A stretch of 64,000 bases of DNA. It comes from Dendrobium chrysotoxum. Its lineage: Eukaryota; Streptophyta; Magnoliopsida; Asparagales; Orchidaceae. The DNA is taken from the NCBI GenBank assembly GCA_019925795.1, contig CM034314.1, positions 32,171,774 through 32,235,773 on the forward strand, in the 5' to 3' direction. The position numbers were made by a program, and so were the translations under genes. Below, one piece after another: positions 45,925-56,739 of this stretch. The notes under the pieces are model-generated. The model was not told where the DNA came from, searched no databases, and saw nothing but the letters and a program-made list of their open reading frames with translations. Positions within the stretch are counted from its first letter, which is position 1, and the number at the start of each line of letters is the position of its first letter.

Positions 45925-47641
45925 TGAAAGTTCGAGGAGGTTATAAGACCTCAATGAACTGTCCTAAGGAACATTAATTCAAAAGTAATACTTTCATTTT
46001 GATGATGAAGCTAACTAATTTATAAACCATTACGAAGATGGTGATTATATTCTAATTATCATAACAAAAAATTAATCTCTAATTTTCACCAAGCAATTAT
46101 CATAGAAAGTACAATGTAGGAAATAAAGTATGAAAGTAAAAAATTAGAACAAACACATTAGATTTATTGTGATTTGGTCAAAACATGACCTACGTCCATT
46201 CCTCAGAGTTTTCCTCTACAGGTATTATATTAAACTCTTTAGTGACTCTCCTTTAGAGTCCTCAACTAGGTCGAGAAGCCCTTAAAAACTCTCTTCCACC
46301 AACCCGGTGTGGTAGAGGATTGTACTCCATTTCACCCTCCTAGTGAGGTAGAGAACCTTGACTCCTTCTCATCCTCCTAGTAAAGTAGAGAACCTTGACT
46401 CCTTTTCACCCTCTTGATGAGGCATAGAACCTGAATCACTTTTATGTTCCCCAATGTGATGGAGTAGCAAAGTCTTTTGACATAAAACAGGTCTTCTTCC
46501 CTAAAGCTTCCCTCAAGATAAACCTTGACTCATAGAGGAACTCAAGTGCAAGTTCACCGGATCAACCATGTGAAAACTCCCTTTCACACTCCCTTGAAGC
46601 CCATAATGATCTTCTCCCTCTCTTATAAATTCCACCCTTTCTCTCCCTAGCCCAAAGCTCTCTCTTCAAGTTTTTTCATGAAGAAAATAACTCAATGAGT
46701 GCTCAAAAGACTCTTATAAAGTCTTATAAGAAAGCTTAAATAAGGAGCTTCAAAATACCCTCAAAATTCAATTCAACCATCAAAGATCATAAAGTACAAT
46801 CGCAGGATCGTTAAGTACGATGTGTAGAATTTGACCTTTTAATACTATACGATCACCAGTTAGTACAGTATGAATTGTTCAAATTTTGCATGTTAGTGTT
46901 GTACGATCACAAGTAGGAATGACTGATCATACATTATAATTAGTTCAACCAAAATGCAGTTCATCTAAGACAAATTATGAGACGACTAAATATTGTCTCT
47001 ATTGATCATACAGTATGATCCAGTTCAAACAATAGGATCAAAATATCAAAATTATGCAAGTTTGATTGATTAATCATAGGATTAAATTAGGCAATATTTT
47101 AAACATCGTACAGTATGATTAGGTTCGTATAGTACGAATAGAATAACTTTTTAAATTCAAAATTTTGCCTAATTTAATAAACGGTAGTAACAGATCGTCT
47201 AGTACGATGTGGTGTTCATAATGTACAAATAGTTATATCCTAAAAATATTTTTCCCAGAAAAATAAAATATTTTAATTAATTTTTGTAACACCACATCGT
47301 ACAGTACTATCCATATCGTACAGCACGATGTACATAAATATTAAAATACTTAACATCATTTTTATTCCCTTGTGTGTGTGTGCACAATGACCAGACTATC
47401 ATAAACCCTTACAGGACTTCACTCAAGAAATTAAAAAAAATAAATGAAAATTACACTCTTTCAGCATAGCTTATTCTACCCCATCTTGAGCCCTGAATCT
47501 TCAAATAATGGTGAATGTTATACTTGAAATATTAGTTAACACATAAACAAATATGCAAGACAAATACAAGGAGAAATAAAGAGGTAATCAATAATATTTG
47601 TTATCATTAAAATCATAAAGTCGGGAGCCCGAGTTGCAACA
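45925..47641 (-). repeat. right (5') LTR of the outer element
   Basis: TGAAAGTTCG to CGAGTTGCAACA. It contains TTCACCCTCCTAGTGAGG modules (46320-46430) and ATCGTACAGTACGAT-type palindromes (47104, 47296, 47315), each within one base of perfect. The uninterrupted copy shows the pre-insertion site of the nested element near 47315-47330. Confidence 0.9.
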
Positions 47642-48119
47642 AGAAGCACTACCACCAGTAGTGGCGGCCAACGCCGTGGAAGAGGGCTAGGGAAACCATA
47701 GCAGAGAGAGGGGAGGAGGTAGTCCAGAAAAAAGCTGAATGACCTGATTTGAATTTGTGGTCGGGATGTTTGTAATTAAAAAATTATCTCTCTATATTGA
47801 GCTTGTAGCTATGATATATTAGGTTTATTGGAGAGTTGGGCTCTTTGAAGGTAATAAGAGATATGAAACTTTTTTGTAGGTGTCTTTAAGATATTGGGTG
47901 TTCGTAGGTGTAGGGAAGTTAGTATTGAGGATATGCGAAGAAGATGAGAATCTTGATGGGAAAGAGTAGAAATAAGGGTGAAAAAAGATAATTATTGACT
48001 AACTATGGTCCTAGGAGATTAACCATAAATATTCACTAGAGAGTAGAGAAACCATGAAGCCTTTTTATATGAAATTTACACAAGCAAAATTAACTTTTAT
48101 TTTATTAATCAAAAAGTAT
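47642..48119. other. no gene recognised
   Basis: The first ~100 bases are relatively GC-rich (GTAGTGGCGGCCAACGCCGT) and might be a fragment of older unique DNA; the remainder is AT-rich without an open frame. Confidence 0.4.
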
Positions 48120-48582
48120 AAAGGTGATATGTCACTAAAATTTATCTTGATCGAGCACGAATCTTAAGGAAAAATCAACTTAGAAGCTTCAAAAATTAAA
48201 TCGGAGACCATTTGAACTCCGATTTCAGCAAGCTTATAGTCGAACCGAACGTCTCAAAAATACTAACCCAACAACACCACATTCGACTCAATCCGAGCCC
48301 AAATTAGTCCAAATCAAAGACCCAAAGTGCATTCAGAAGGTTCAAACCTTAATCTGAATTACCAAACGACCTCAAAACGTGAAATGCTTATAGTCCAATC
48401 GAGCGGCTCGACGAGACGAATCCAACGAGCACAAGATCACTAAATTCTGATATCATTAAGGCATTCAAATGGCCATTAAACAGTCCATAATCAAGGGAAT
48501 CAATATCGGCCGTCCATTCAAACCACTCTCATTTTGACCTTGATCCTCCACGTATTTACAAGCCATGCCACTCTCAAAAATC

Positions 48583-48591
48583 TATAAATAG
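48583..48591 (+). promoter_or_regulatory. TATA box of the solo LTR
   Basis: TATAAATAG, same position and flanks as in the two full LTRs. It could fire toward the minisatellite and beyond. Confidence 0.6.
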
Positions 48592-48829
48592 CCCCCACTC
48601 TTCTCATGAGGGGGGAGAGGAAAAAGAGGAAAAGAAGGAAAGGAGGTGAGGAAATTGGGAGCTCTTCCCACCGACCACCACCTGAGTTCTTGTCGAAAGC
48701 CGCTAGAGTTTCCTCCTAACCACCGTCGGAGTTCCTTCTGACCACCGCCGGAGTTCTTGCCGACCACCGCTGGACTTTTTCCTGTTCGTCGAGCACCACC
48801 AGAGTTCTTCTCAATCATTGCCGGACCTC

Positions 48830-49695
48830 AACTACGGTCCTTCCAACCAACATCGCCCTACTACAGTCCTCCCGACCTCCGTCGCCCGCCAACTATGGTC
48901 CTTCCGACTATCGCCACCCAACTATGGTCCTCTCGACCTCCATTTCCAGCAGACTACGGTCATTCCGACCATCATCGTCACCTAACTATGGTCTTCCCGA
49001 CATCCTTCGCCTGCGGACTACGGTACTTCCGACCACTATCGCCGAACTATGGTCCTCCCGACCTCCGTCGCCAGCCGACTACGGTCCTTCTGACCATCAT
49101 CGACGCCTAACTATGGTCCTCCCGACGTCCATCGCCTACCGACTACGGTCCTTTCAACCACTATCACCGAACTATGGTCCTCCCGACCTCCATCGCCTGC
49201 CGACTACGGTCCCTCCGACCATCGTCATCCGACTACGGTCCTCCCGACCTCCATCGCCCACCGACTATGGTCCTTTTGACCATCGTATCCCAACTACGAT
49301 CTTACAGACCTCCATCGCCTGCCGACTATGGTCCTTCCGACCACCGTCGCCTAACTATAGTCCTCTCGACCTCTGTCGCCCGCTAACTATGGTCCTTCTA
49401 ATGATCGTCGCCCAACTACGGTCCTCCCGACCTCTGTCGCCCAACGACTACGATCCGTCCAACTATCGTCACCCAACTATGGTCCTCTCGACCTCTGTCA
49501 CCTGCCAAATGTGATCCTTCTGACGATCATCACCCAACTACGGTCCTCCCGACCTCTGTCGCCCACCGACTATGGTCCTTCTAAGCATTGTTGCCCAACT
49601 ATGGTCCTCCCAACATCCGTCACCCGCCGACTACGATTCATCCAACCACCATCTCTAATTACAAACTTTTTGACCTCTGTCGTCCACCAACTATG
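48830..49695. repeat. ~61-bp minisatellite, about 14 copies
   Basis: Units alternate ACTATGGTCCTCCCGACCTC and ACTACGGTCCTTCCGACCAT half-repeats; measured spacings between GGTCCTC boxes are 60-63 (49051, 49114, 49176, 49237, 49297, 49359). Several units are multiples of three, so frames stay open (48924-49514, 196 codons of proline/serine/arginine repeats), but there is no sign of a real protein. Confidence 0.88.
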
Positions 49696-50030
49696 GTTTT
49701 GCCGCCCCAAACAAATATATCAACGCTGATTCTTCCAACTCTCAGCATATAATGCACTCTATATGATGTATATTTGCTATATTAAGCCAAGATCTTTCTT
49801 CTAGGGAAGGGCCTCATTTTTAATCAATTACAACCATTACTGAATTCATTCAAACTGGGCTAGGCCCCGTAATTTTTCTCCTTTTCAGGGGTTTTCACGT
49901 AAAAATTATGATTTCTTTTATGAGCTCTACACCGCTACTAATTTATCTGTTTGTATGTTGGATCTTCGTACAAAGCTAGGACGTTAAACTTAACATATCT
50001 CTACTGCCGCGAATATTCCAGGACGCAACA

Positions 50031-51233
50031 AAAGCAAAGCACTATTTATAAAGTATTATTCCTTGGATTGATGACTTTCCTTAATACAAAGGTCTGAAAA
50101 TAGAAGAAATAAAATATAATTTAAAACATAAAAAATATTAAAATTCAAAAATGGTCCAAAAAAGACAAGGGGAGTGTGGTTATGAAACAAACAAAATTTA
50201 AATTTTTTTTGCTATCCTAACCGGTCTAGCCTACATATCCATCAAAAGATTTTAAATTAACCTTCTTAATTATTCTATTATAATTTTTAAAAGATTATTA
50301 ATCATCACAGATTTGCTTGAAGAGTAATGCATAATGATGCAAGGCTTTAGTTTATGTCAGTGCCATTGGCTTTTATCTTTGTATTGCATCAGGTGCAATA
50401 AGATTTTTTATTATACTTTTTATATCTTTAATTTTTTTAAATATGAAGAGAGTAAATTAGTGTTTAATTCTAAAAAATTATTTAAACCACTATGAAATTT
50501 TCGGTGACAATAACAAGACGTATCTATAACCCGAATAAATTAATAAGAATGAAAAAAAAAACATACTTTAGGTAATAGGTTTGTATGTTGCATGGTCATT
50601 TTAGTTCAATACAATTTCAAAATAAATTTAATTTAAAAAAATAAATAAATCCCATACAACGTAGCTACACTCCCTCTATTTTATACGTGTTTAAGTCGAA
50701 AAATACTATGTAAACAATTTGGCAAAAGTTCAATCTACGTTGTCACTTTCAATCCAAAAAGTCCAAGCGGACCCGTGTGTATGAGATTCTACCAGCCAGC
50801 CCATTTTTTCGCACGAGGGTCGGCTCTTCAATTTCTTTTCTCATGGGTGACGCACCTTGTACTTGTTATCAAGAAAAAATGGTTAAGATTTTCACTTTTA
50901 ATTAATGCACCTTAAAATATAGATTACTATATATATATATTTTAATTTTTTAAATAAAAAAATATTTTTTTTTATAATTCATTTTATTTAAATTCATCTT
51001 ACTAATTAAATTGAAATTTTAAAAAAAATCATTCGAAAAATCAGTTTTTTTTTTTCATATTTTAAAAATAAATTTACACCAGAACTTCCATACACTTTTT
51101 TATATAAGAATTAAAAGATATATAAGAAAAAAATTTTATAGCATATTAATAATATAAAATAAATAAACTCTATCTCAAAATAACAAAGAATTTAACGAGT
51201 ACTTTATATTATATAATTAATATCCAACAAATT
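50031..51233. other. intergenic; upstream region of the peptide gene
   Basis: AT-rich, no open frame. A slightly GC-richer patch at 50755-50850 (GCGGACCCGTGTGT, GCACGAGGGTCGGC, GGGTGACGCACC) is the only non-AT-rich part and might hold regulatory sites. Confidence 0.4.
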
Positions 51234-51244
51234 ATATATAAAGG
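51234..51244 (+). promoter_or_regulatory. TATA box of the peptide gene
   Basis: TATATATAAAG, 78 bases before the ATG at 51322, giving a predicted start near 51270 and a leader of about 50 bases. Confidence 0.55.
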
Positions 51245-51321
51245 TCTTCTAATGCAACCACTTAACCTTCAAATTAAAATCTTTTGATCGCCTGCCCAAA
51301 CACTCTGGGCTCCCTTTTCTC

Positions 51322-51651
51322 ATGGCGAAGTCCTCCGTTCTCCTCTCTTTCTCCTTCCACTTCTCCCCAAAACTCTCCTCAATAGCTCTCCTCCTCCTCA
51401 TCGTCCTCAAACTAGCGGGCTTGTCATCTGCGGCCAGATCGGATCTTGGCTTGCCCTCCACTCACATTACTCGACCGGCTTTCAATTTTCAAAGAGGTTC
51501 TTTGCTAACTATAAACTTACTCGCCAAGGGCAGCGTACCTCCTTCAGGACCAAGCATGAAAGGTCACGCCTCACCGGACTTCAGAAGGCATCTCCGCCAA
51601 GTGGTCACTTCCAGTGGAAAACTTGGTATCATTCATGGTGGTTACAGTTAG
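51322..51651 (+). CDS. candidate secreted signalling-peptide precursor (IDA-LIKE / PIP-like)
   Basis: 109 codons, ATG at 51322, TAG at 51649-51651, no visible intron. Residues 1-38 form a signal peptide: a basic N-terminus, the hydrophobic core IALLLLIVLKLAGL, and a small-residue site SSAA near 36-38. A variable middle follows, then LLAKGSVPPSGPSMKGHAS at residues 66-84. That segment resembles the EPIP motif of INFLORESCENCE DEFICIENT IN ABSCISSION and its relatives (K-G-x-P-P-S-[AG]-P-S) and the SGPS core of PIP peptides, both apoplastic ligands of HAESA- or RLK7-type receptor kinases. Unusually, 25 residues follow the motif. Codon use is C-rich, unlike the AT-rich surroundings, and a TATA box lies 78 bases upstream. 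Family assignment is inference; a chance ORF is possible but less likely. Confidence 0.55.
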   Translation: MAKSSVLLSFSFHFSPKLSSIALLLLIVLKLAGLSSAARSDLGLPSTHITRPAFNFQRGSLLTINLLAKGSVPPSGPSMKGHASPDFRRHLRQVVTSSGKLGIIHGGYS

Positions 51652-52698
51652 TCTTTGACACTTCGTTACGTAGAAGATGACATCAACTTATTCGATATAA
51701 GTATATAAGAGGACTAAATTCAGCACGGAATTATTATTATTATTATTATTATTATTTTGCTTTTCCTTTTATTTTGGAAGGTCTTTGCTAGCTTTCCATA
51801 TTGTGATACAAGGAGATTGGGTTGTTTCTTTTTTTTTTTCTTCTCAAATTTGTCTTTATTTATAGATTGAGCTCTTCACATAATTAAGATGTTGATTTCT
51901 TCTTTTCTGGATTATGTCATGAATATTTGACCGGAAATATATTATTTAAAATGTTACTTGTCACCCCAAATGGCAATTTTTTGGGGTGCGTGTTTCAATG
52001 GCTTTTTTAATGGTGATGTTAATTGGATGATTAATAGAGATTTATTTATTTTTTTATATTCTCGATAATAAGTATAATATTTTAGGTAACGTTCAAGTCC
52101 AAATTTGTATGTGTGACCGCTAATATGAAATTTTCAACATTGTTGAGTTTTATCCTTTTTTTTTTCTTGGCGTTCTAACCATTATTCTTCCAATCACATG
52201 AAATGAAGTTATAATGCTCAATTAGTACATATTGACTTAAAAATCATGCATGTTAAAGTAGTTGAAACATTAAATTGCAGTAAATTTGTCACAAAAAAAA
52301 AAAAGAAAACTAATTATTGATTGTACTGGATCTTAATATGTCTGTGGGCAACACATGCACGACCTTGCTAATAGCCAAGTTGACAAGACTTAGACTCTAG
52401 AACCTATCGTGAGTATAGATTCTATAAGATGATAGTGATGAAAAGTAAATGCAAATAGTTAAAGAAAAGTAAATGCAAAATCATTATCCTATATTTATTA
52501 AAGGCTCGATTGTCACATAGATTCCATAAGATGATAGTGATGACATTTAGCTCTAATGAGAAGTAATATTGTTCTTGAGTCCCTTACTATTTTGAACATG
52601 TAATTAAACCACAATACATTCTGAGTGTGATAAGATGGATCTCATTGAGGTTCTAATACCTAGTACAAAGTGCGTGAGGAGGATGATGATTCACCCCT

Positions 52699-52699
<1 letters not shown>
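51652..52699. other. downstream region, no gene; (ATT)n at 51730-51757
   Basis: AT-rich, with a 28-base ATT microsatellite 80 bases past the peptide-gene stop, probably within its 3' untranslated region. Nothing else was recognised. Confidence 0.6.

Positions 52700-52786
<87 letters not shown>
52700..52786. repeat. (GA)n microsatellite
   Basis: Over 40 GA units with one GGG break at the end. The minus frame across it (serine-leucine repeats) is not a gene. Confidence 0.95.
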
Positions 52787-52790
<4 letters not shown>

Positions 52791-55700
52791 CCCAAGAAAA
52801 AGTTGTAAGGCCCTTAATGAGTAAGGAAAGGATGATGATATAGGTCCTCAAACAATCCAAGGGTTCTTTGGGCTTGTGCCATTCCTTCGATAAAGATAGT
52901 GAAGGTGGAGCTACGTGTGATGAAGGAGATTAGTGTGATACTACGTAAACCTATGAGTCCCTATTACTTATTACAAGGGGAAAAGGTGCAACTAGTAGAA
53001 GGAGTGCAACACTCCACAAGTTTTAAGGATGTCTTCCTAACTCTAAGGTTGAAGGGATGAGTTCCTTTTGGGGCATTCAGAAGTGGAGGTAGCCTACATG
53101 AGGTTCTCATGATCTTGGTAAGAGTTGAGTTGGATGTCCTTCCAAAGAAGGCAAGAACAATTTGTTATTGTTGGAAAGGATTCTTTTTTGGGGCTAGGCA
53201 TCCTCCTCCACTAGCAAGCCCATTATATGCTTGCACTTGATTGATCTACCGAGTCACCCATCTAGAGAGTTGAAGTTCTTTAAAATTTTTGTATAGGGGC
53301 TTCTCTATTGTAGATACTTCATTATTGTTCTAAAAAACCTCCTATAATAGAAAATATATAGTCACTGGATTTGTAATTTACATTCCTATAATCAAACCTG
53401 CATAGTCAATAACAAACCATCTCGAATGACATAAAAGATATTTTACTATTGATTAAGAATATAAATAATCTATATTTTTTCTTATAAAACTTAGCATTGA
53501 TAGTATGCTGATATCTCAAAAGATAAAAGGATATTAATCTATCATGTTTAAAATGAAAATAACCAGAATAAAGATTTATCTATGCCTAGAGACTTCTCCC
53601 TGACTTCAACAAACTAAAGCATAGTTCATTTTTTCTTAACTAGGGTTCTATGTTCCCATAAGGGTAAGCCTCTATAGTTAATTACATCTTTGGAGAAGTT
53701 TCTAAGAAAACTTTCCACTGAAGTGGTCACTAACTACTTAATGATATAGAATGATTGTAGGCAGAGGAGTGAATTCAAAATTTTCAAAATAGTGAATGGA
53801 TCAAAGTGTGAACATTTATTTTTGAATTCAAAGGAGAAAAGGTAGAGAGTGTTTAAGATTTCCTAAATGCTAGAAACACTCAAACCTATGTTATAGTTGG
53901 GCTTTATTGATTTAGGATGTGATTGAATTTAGATTTATGTTAATAGTTTCTTAGGCATATAGGAGGTTACTCTTGAAAGGAATTGCATGAATTGTGTAGA
54001 AGCACAAATTGGAATTTCATCTTCTTGGAGTGGATAGTCAACCACCTAGGAACCATTGAAAATATATCAATTCAAGTCTAATGTATGCAAGATGAAAAGT
54101 TTTTTAGTTAAGATGAAATCAAGGTTTAAATTTTGAATAAGAAATTAAGGTTTAGAGTTGCTAGTGGTTCAAATGCACATAACTAATGTAATTAGAAAGG
54201 AATTTTACCCTAACTCTAAAATTTTTATATGCAACTAATGCAAGTTTACATGACATATTTTCTAAGAAATTTCTGATAGTATAACAACCCTATACCAATA
54301 TAAATAGCAAACTCGGCCAGATTGAGTAGGTTATCCCATTCTTTTTATGGGCATATATGCGTTGTTTTGTGTATGTAGTAGGAAAAGTAAATATGCATGC
54401 CATGTATATAAATACGTAAAGGAGTTGGGGTGTAAGAATATAGAGAAACACATAATCGTAGGAGCCTAATGTGTATGTCCAACCACATATACATGTAGCA
54501 CCAAGAAACTTAGGAAAAACTTGAAATTTCTACATCTCTAACATGTACATGCTGGAAAATAGTCAATGCATATAAATAAAGTAGTGTAAAAAGAACAAAG
54601 TCCATAAGAAATGCCATATAGTATAAAAACTAGAGTCTTGCTATAAAGTAAAGGTGGTCAAGCTCCACCAACTATAAGCATAGATTTCTACCCCTATATA
54701 ATGATGCAATTTTATAAAAAATAAAGTTGCTTAATCAAGTCATCAAGCTATAGGCATCATGCTCGAGGTATGGACATGCATCTTTAAAATTCATAAGAAA
54801 TATATTTCAAAGAGAAGCATTCTTTTGGACTTCCACATCATATGTAGGCAACACTACTTTAGTCTTTCATAACTCCTTATAATTTATCACTCTATACAAA
54901 TTTATATTTTCATTTTAAAAGAGAAAAAAATCTTTACCCTTGTAGGGTTTAATATACAAAATAGGCATATTTATCATTTACATCATCACGTGCAGAAGTG
55001 CAATGAAAGCAGACATTCATAATATCACACATTCATAAGAACAATATCAAACTATATTAACAAAGTCCAACAAAGTAAACACACCGTCATAGCCTAAGCT
55101 TGAGTTGGTTGTCCTTTTAGGTAACCCTAATGAGTGTGATAAGCTATGTGGCTTGGATATATCCTAAATGGATTAGTGATTGAATTATCTACAAGTTGAG
55201 TTTATATATGTTGCAAGCTCAAATGATTTTAATTTAAGTTTAAGTTTTAGTAGCTTTATATTTTATCTGTGAGTTTTATTTATTTAAGTTATTTTTTATA
55301 TTTTAAAGAACTATGTTAGTTAACATCCTCAAAGTGCATTGAAGATATTAATCAACTTGTACAAAACTGTCAAAGTAAAGAATTTTGTTTCATCGCAAAG
55401 GATAAAGCAAACACATAAAGTCTTTATTTTAATTAATGTTTAGTTACTTTTGGTTTTAAAGAACCTTGTTAATTAATAATTTTAAAGCTCTTGAAGTCAT
55501 TAATCAACAAGTCCTAGGCTTTTAAATGAATGTATTTGTTTCAACCCAAAGGATAAAGCAAAAACATTATGCCTCATTTTTTTTAATTATTTATTTAAGT
55601 TTGATTTGATTAATTATATTCATTTAATTTGGATTATTGAATTAAATTTGATTGATTAATTATTTTTTTAAAGCCATTTTTTTTTCTAGTTAGTCTCAAA

Positions 55701-56739
55701 TTTTTATTTTCATTATTAAATTTTGAATTTTAGAATTTTATTTAATTTATAATTAATTTATTTTTTAATTTAAGTAGGGTTATATAATTTTTAGATAAAA
55801 ATTTGATTTATTTTTATTTATTTCTTTATGATTTTTATTTTATTTATAAAAAAATTATTTAATTTCTTCAAAGTTTAAATAATTTCTTTTATTTATCTAA
55901 GTTTAATTTATTTAATTGATTTATGTTTAATTAATTTTTTTCATTTATTCATTTATGCATTTTATTTATTTTATTTTATTTTATTTTTATTTAGTTATTA
56001 TTTATTTATGAATTTTAGTTGGATTTACTTATTATTTTTCTTTACGATTTTGTTTTTTTATTTAATTTTTTTTTTTCTTCTAATTTAGTGTTATTTTATT
56101 TTTGTTTATTTTTAGATTTAAATAATTAACTTAATTAATGAATTATTTACTTATTTATATAAACCTTTAATAGGAGGTTTGATCAAAGATTGTCTTTCCA
56201 ATTTACTTTAAATTTTAGTAGTTTAATATTTTTTGTACATTCAACCATTTATTTGAATTTCAATTCATTTGATTTTATATTTTTAGTATTTTTATTTATT
56301 TAATTATGATTTTAACAAAATCTACCTTCAATATATATTTATTTAAATATGGATTTAGGATAATTTTGTTTTTTGAACTAAATTAACTTTTATCATCTTG
56401 CAATCATCGACATAGGTAAGTGATAATGTAATATGAGTTTCCTAAAAATTTGGAGGCCTTTCTACTTTTATTTAATTTTATAATATTTTATTTATTTAGT
56501 GAATATTCTTTAAGCTTTAATTCATTTTATTTTTAGAGTATTTATATGGGTTTTTATATATTCTTGAAATGTTTACTAATTTTATGATGTTTTGAATTTA
56601 CTTTATATTTTTTTATTTTTTTATTTTTATTCATTTATTTTTTTATTTTATTATTTGTATTCATTTTATTTAAAGATTATTAATAAAAATATTTTTGAGA
56701 GTAAAATTTTAGATCTTAAGATTTTGTCTGTCCATAAGG
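52787..56739. other. about 4 kb without a recognised gene
   Basis: 52787-55100 is moderately AT-rich with no frame over 60 codons and no domain I can name. Near 55330 and 55450 two related blocks appear (CAAAGGATAAAGCAAA(C/A)ACAT follows both, about 150 bases apart), so this is an old repeat. 55570-56690 is extremely T-rich with TTTATTTATT runs. Confidence 0.55.

Larger units (their letters stand above)
37217..47641 (-). mobile_element. outer gag-only copia element (Sirevirus-like), split by a nested insertion
   Basis: A minus-strand element whose right LTR (45925-47641, 1717 bp) and left LTR (37217-38652 plus 44041-44355, 1751 bp once rejoined) flank an internal region of about 1.57 kb holding gag only. 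LTR edges are given by the primer site at 45911-45924 and the ends TGAAAGTT and GTT(G/A)CAA(C/T)A. The LTRs differ widely by eye, so it is older than its guest. No clean target duplication: AAAAA on the left and AGAAG on the right. Confidence 0.88.
48125..50030 (+). mobile_element. solo LTR related to the Tat gypsy LTR
   Basis: Starts TGATATGTCACT and ends GGACGCAACA. It shares with 8858-9813 a long series of blocks in order (ATTTATCTTGATCGAGCACG, CTCCGATTTCAGCAAGCTTA, GACTCAATCCGAGCCCAAAT, TATAAATAGCCCC, GGCCCCGT.., CACGTAAAAATT). Flanks AAAGG and AAAGC match in four of five bases, and no internal region follows, so it looks like an LTR left by recombination. It is about twice the length of its relatives because of the minisatellite inside it. 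Confidence 0.85.

Noticed and set aside
48924..49514. 196-codon open frame rich in Pro/Ser/Arg
   Set aside because: It lies wholly inside the ~61-bp minisatellite of a solo LTR; the open frame follows from repeat units near multiples of three. No start context, domain or non-repeat portion.
52660..52860. Minus frame with long serine-leucine repeat
   Set aside because: Translation of the (GA)n microsatellite.
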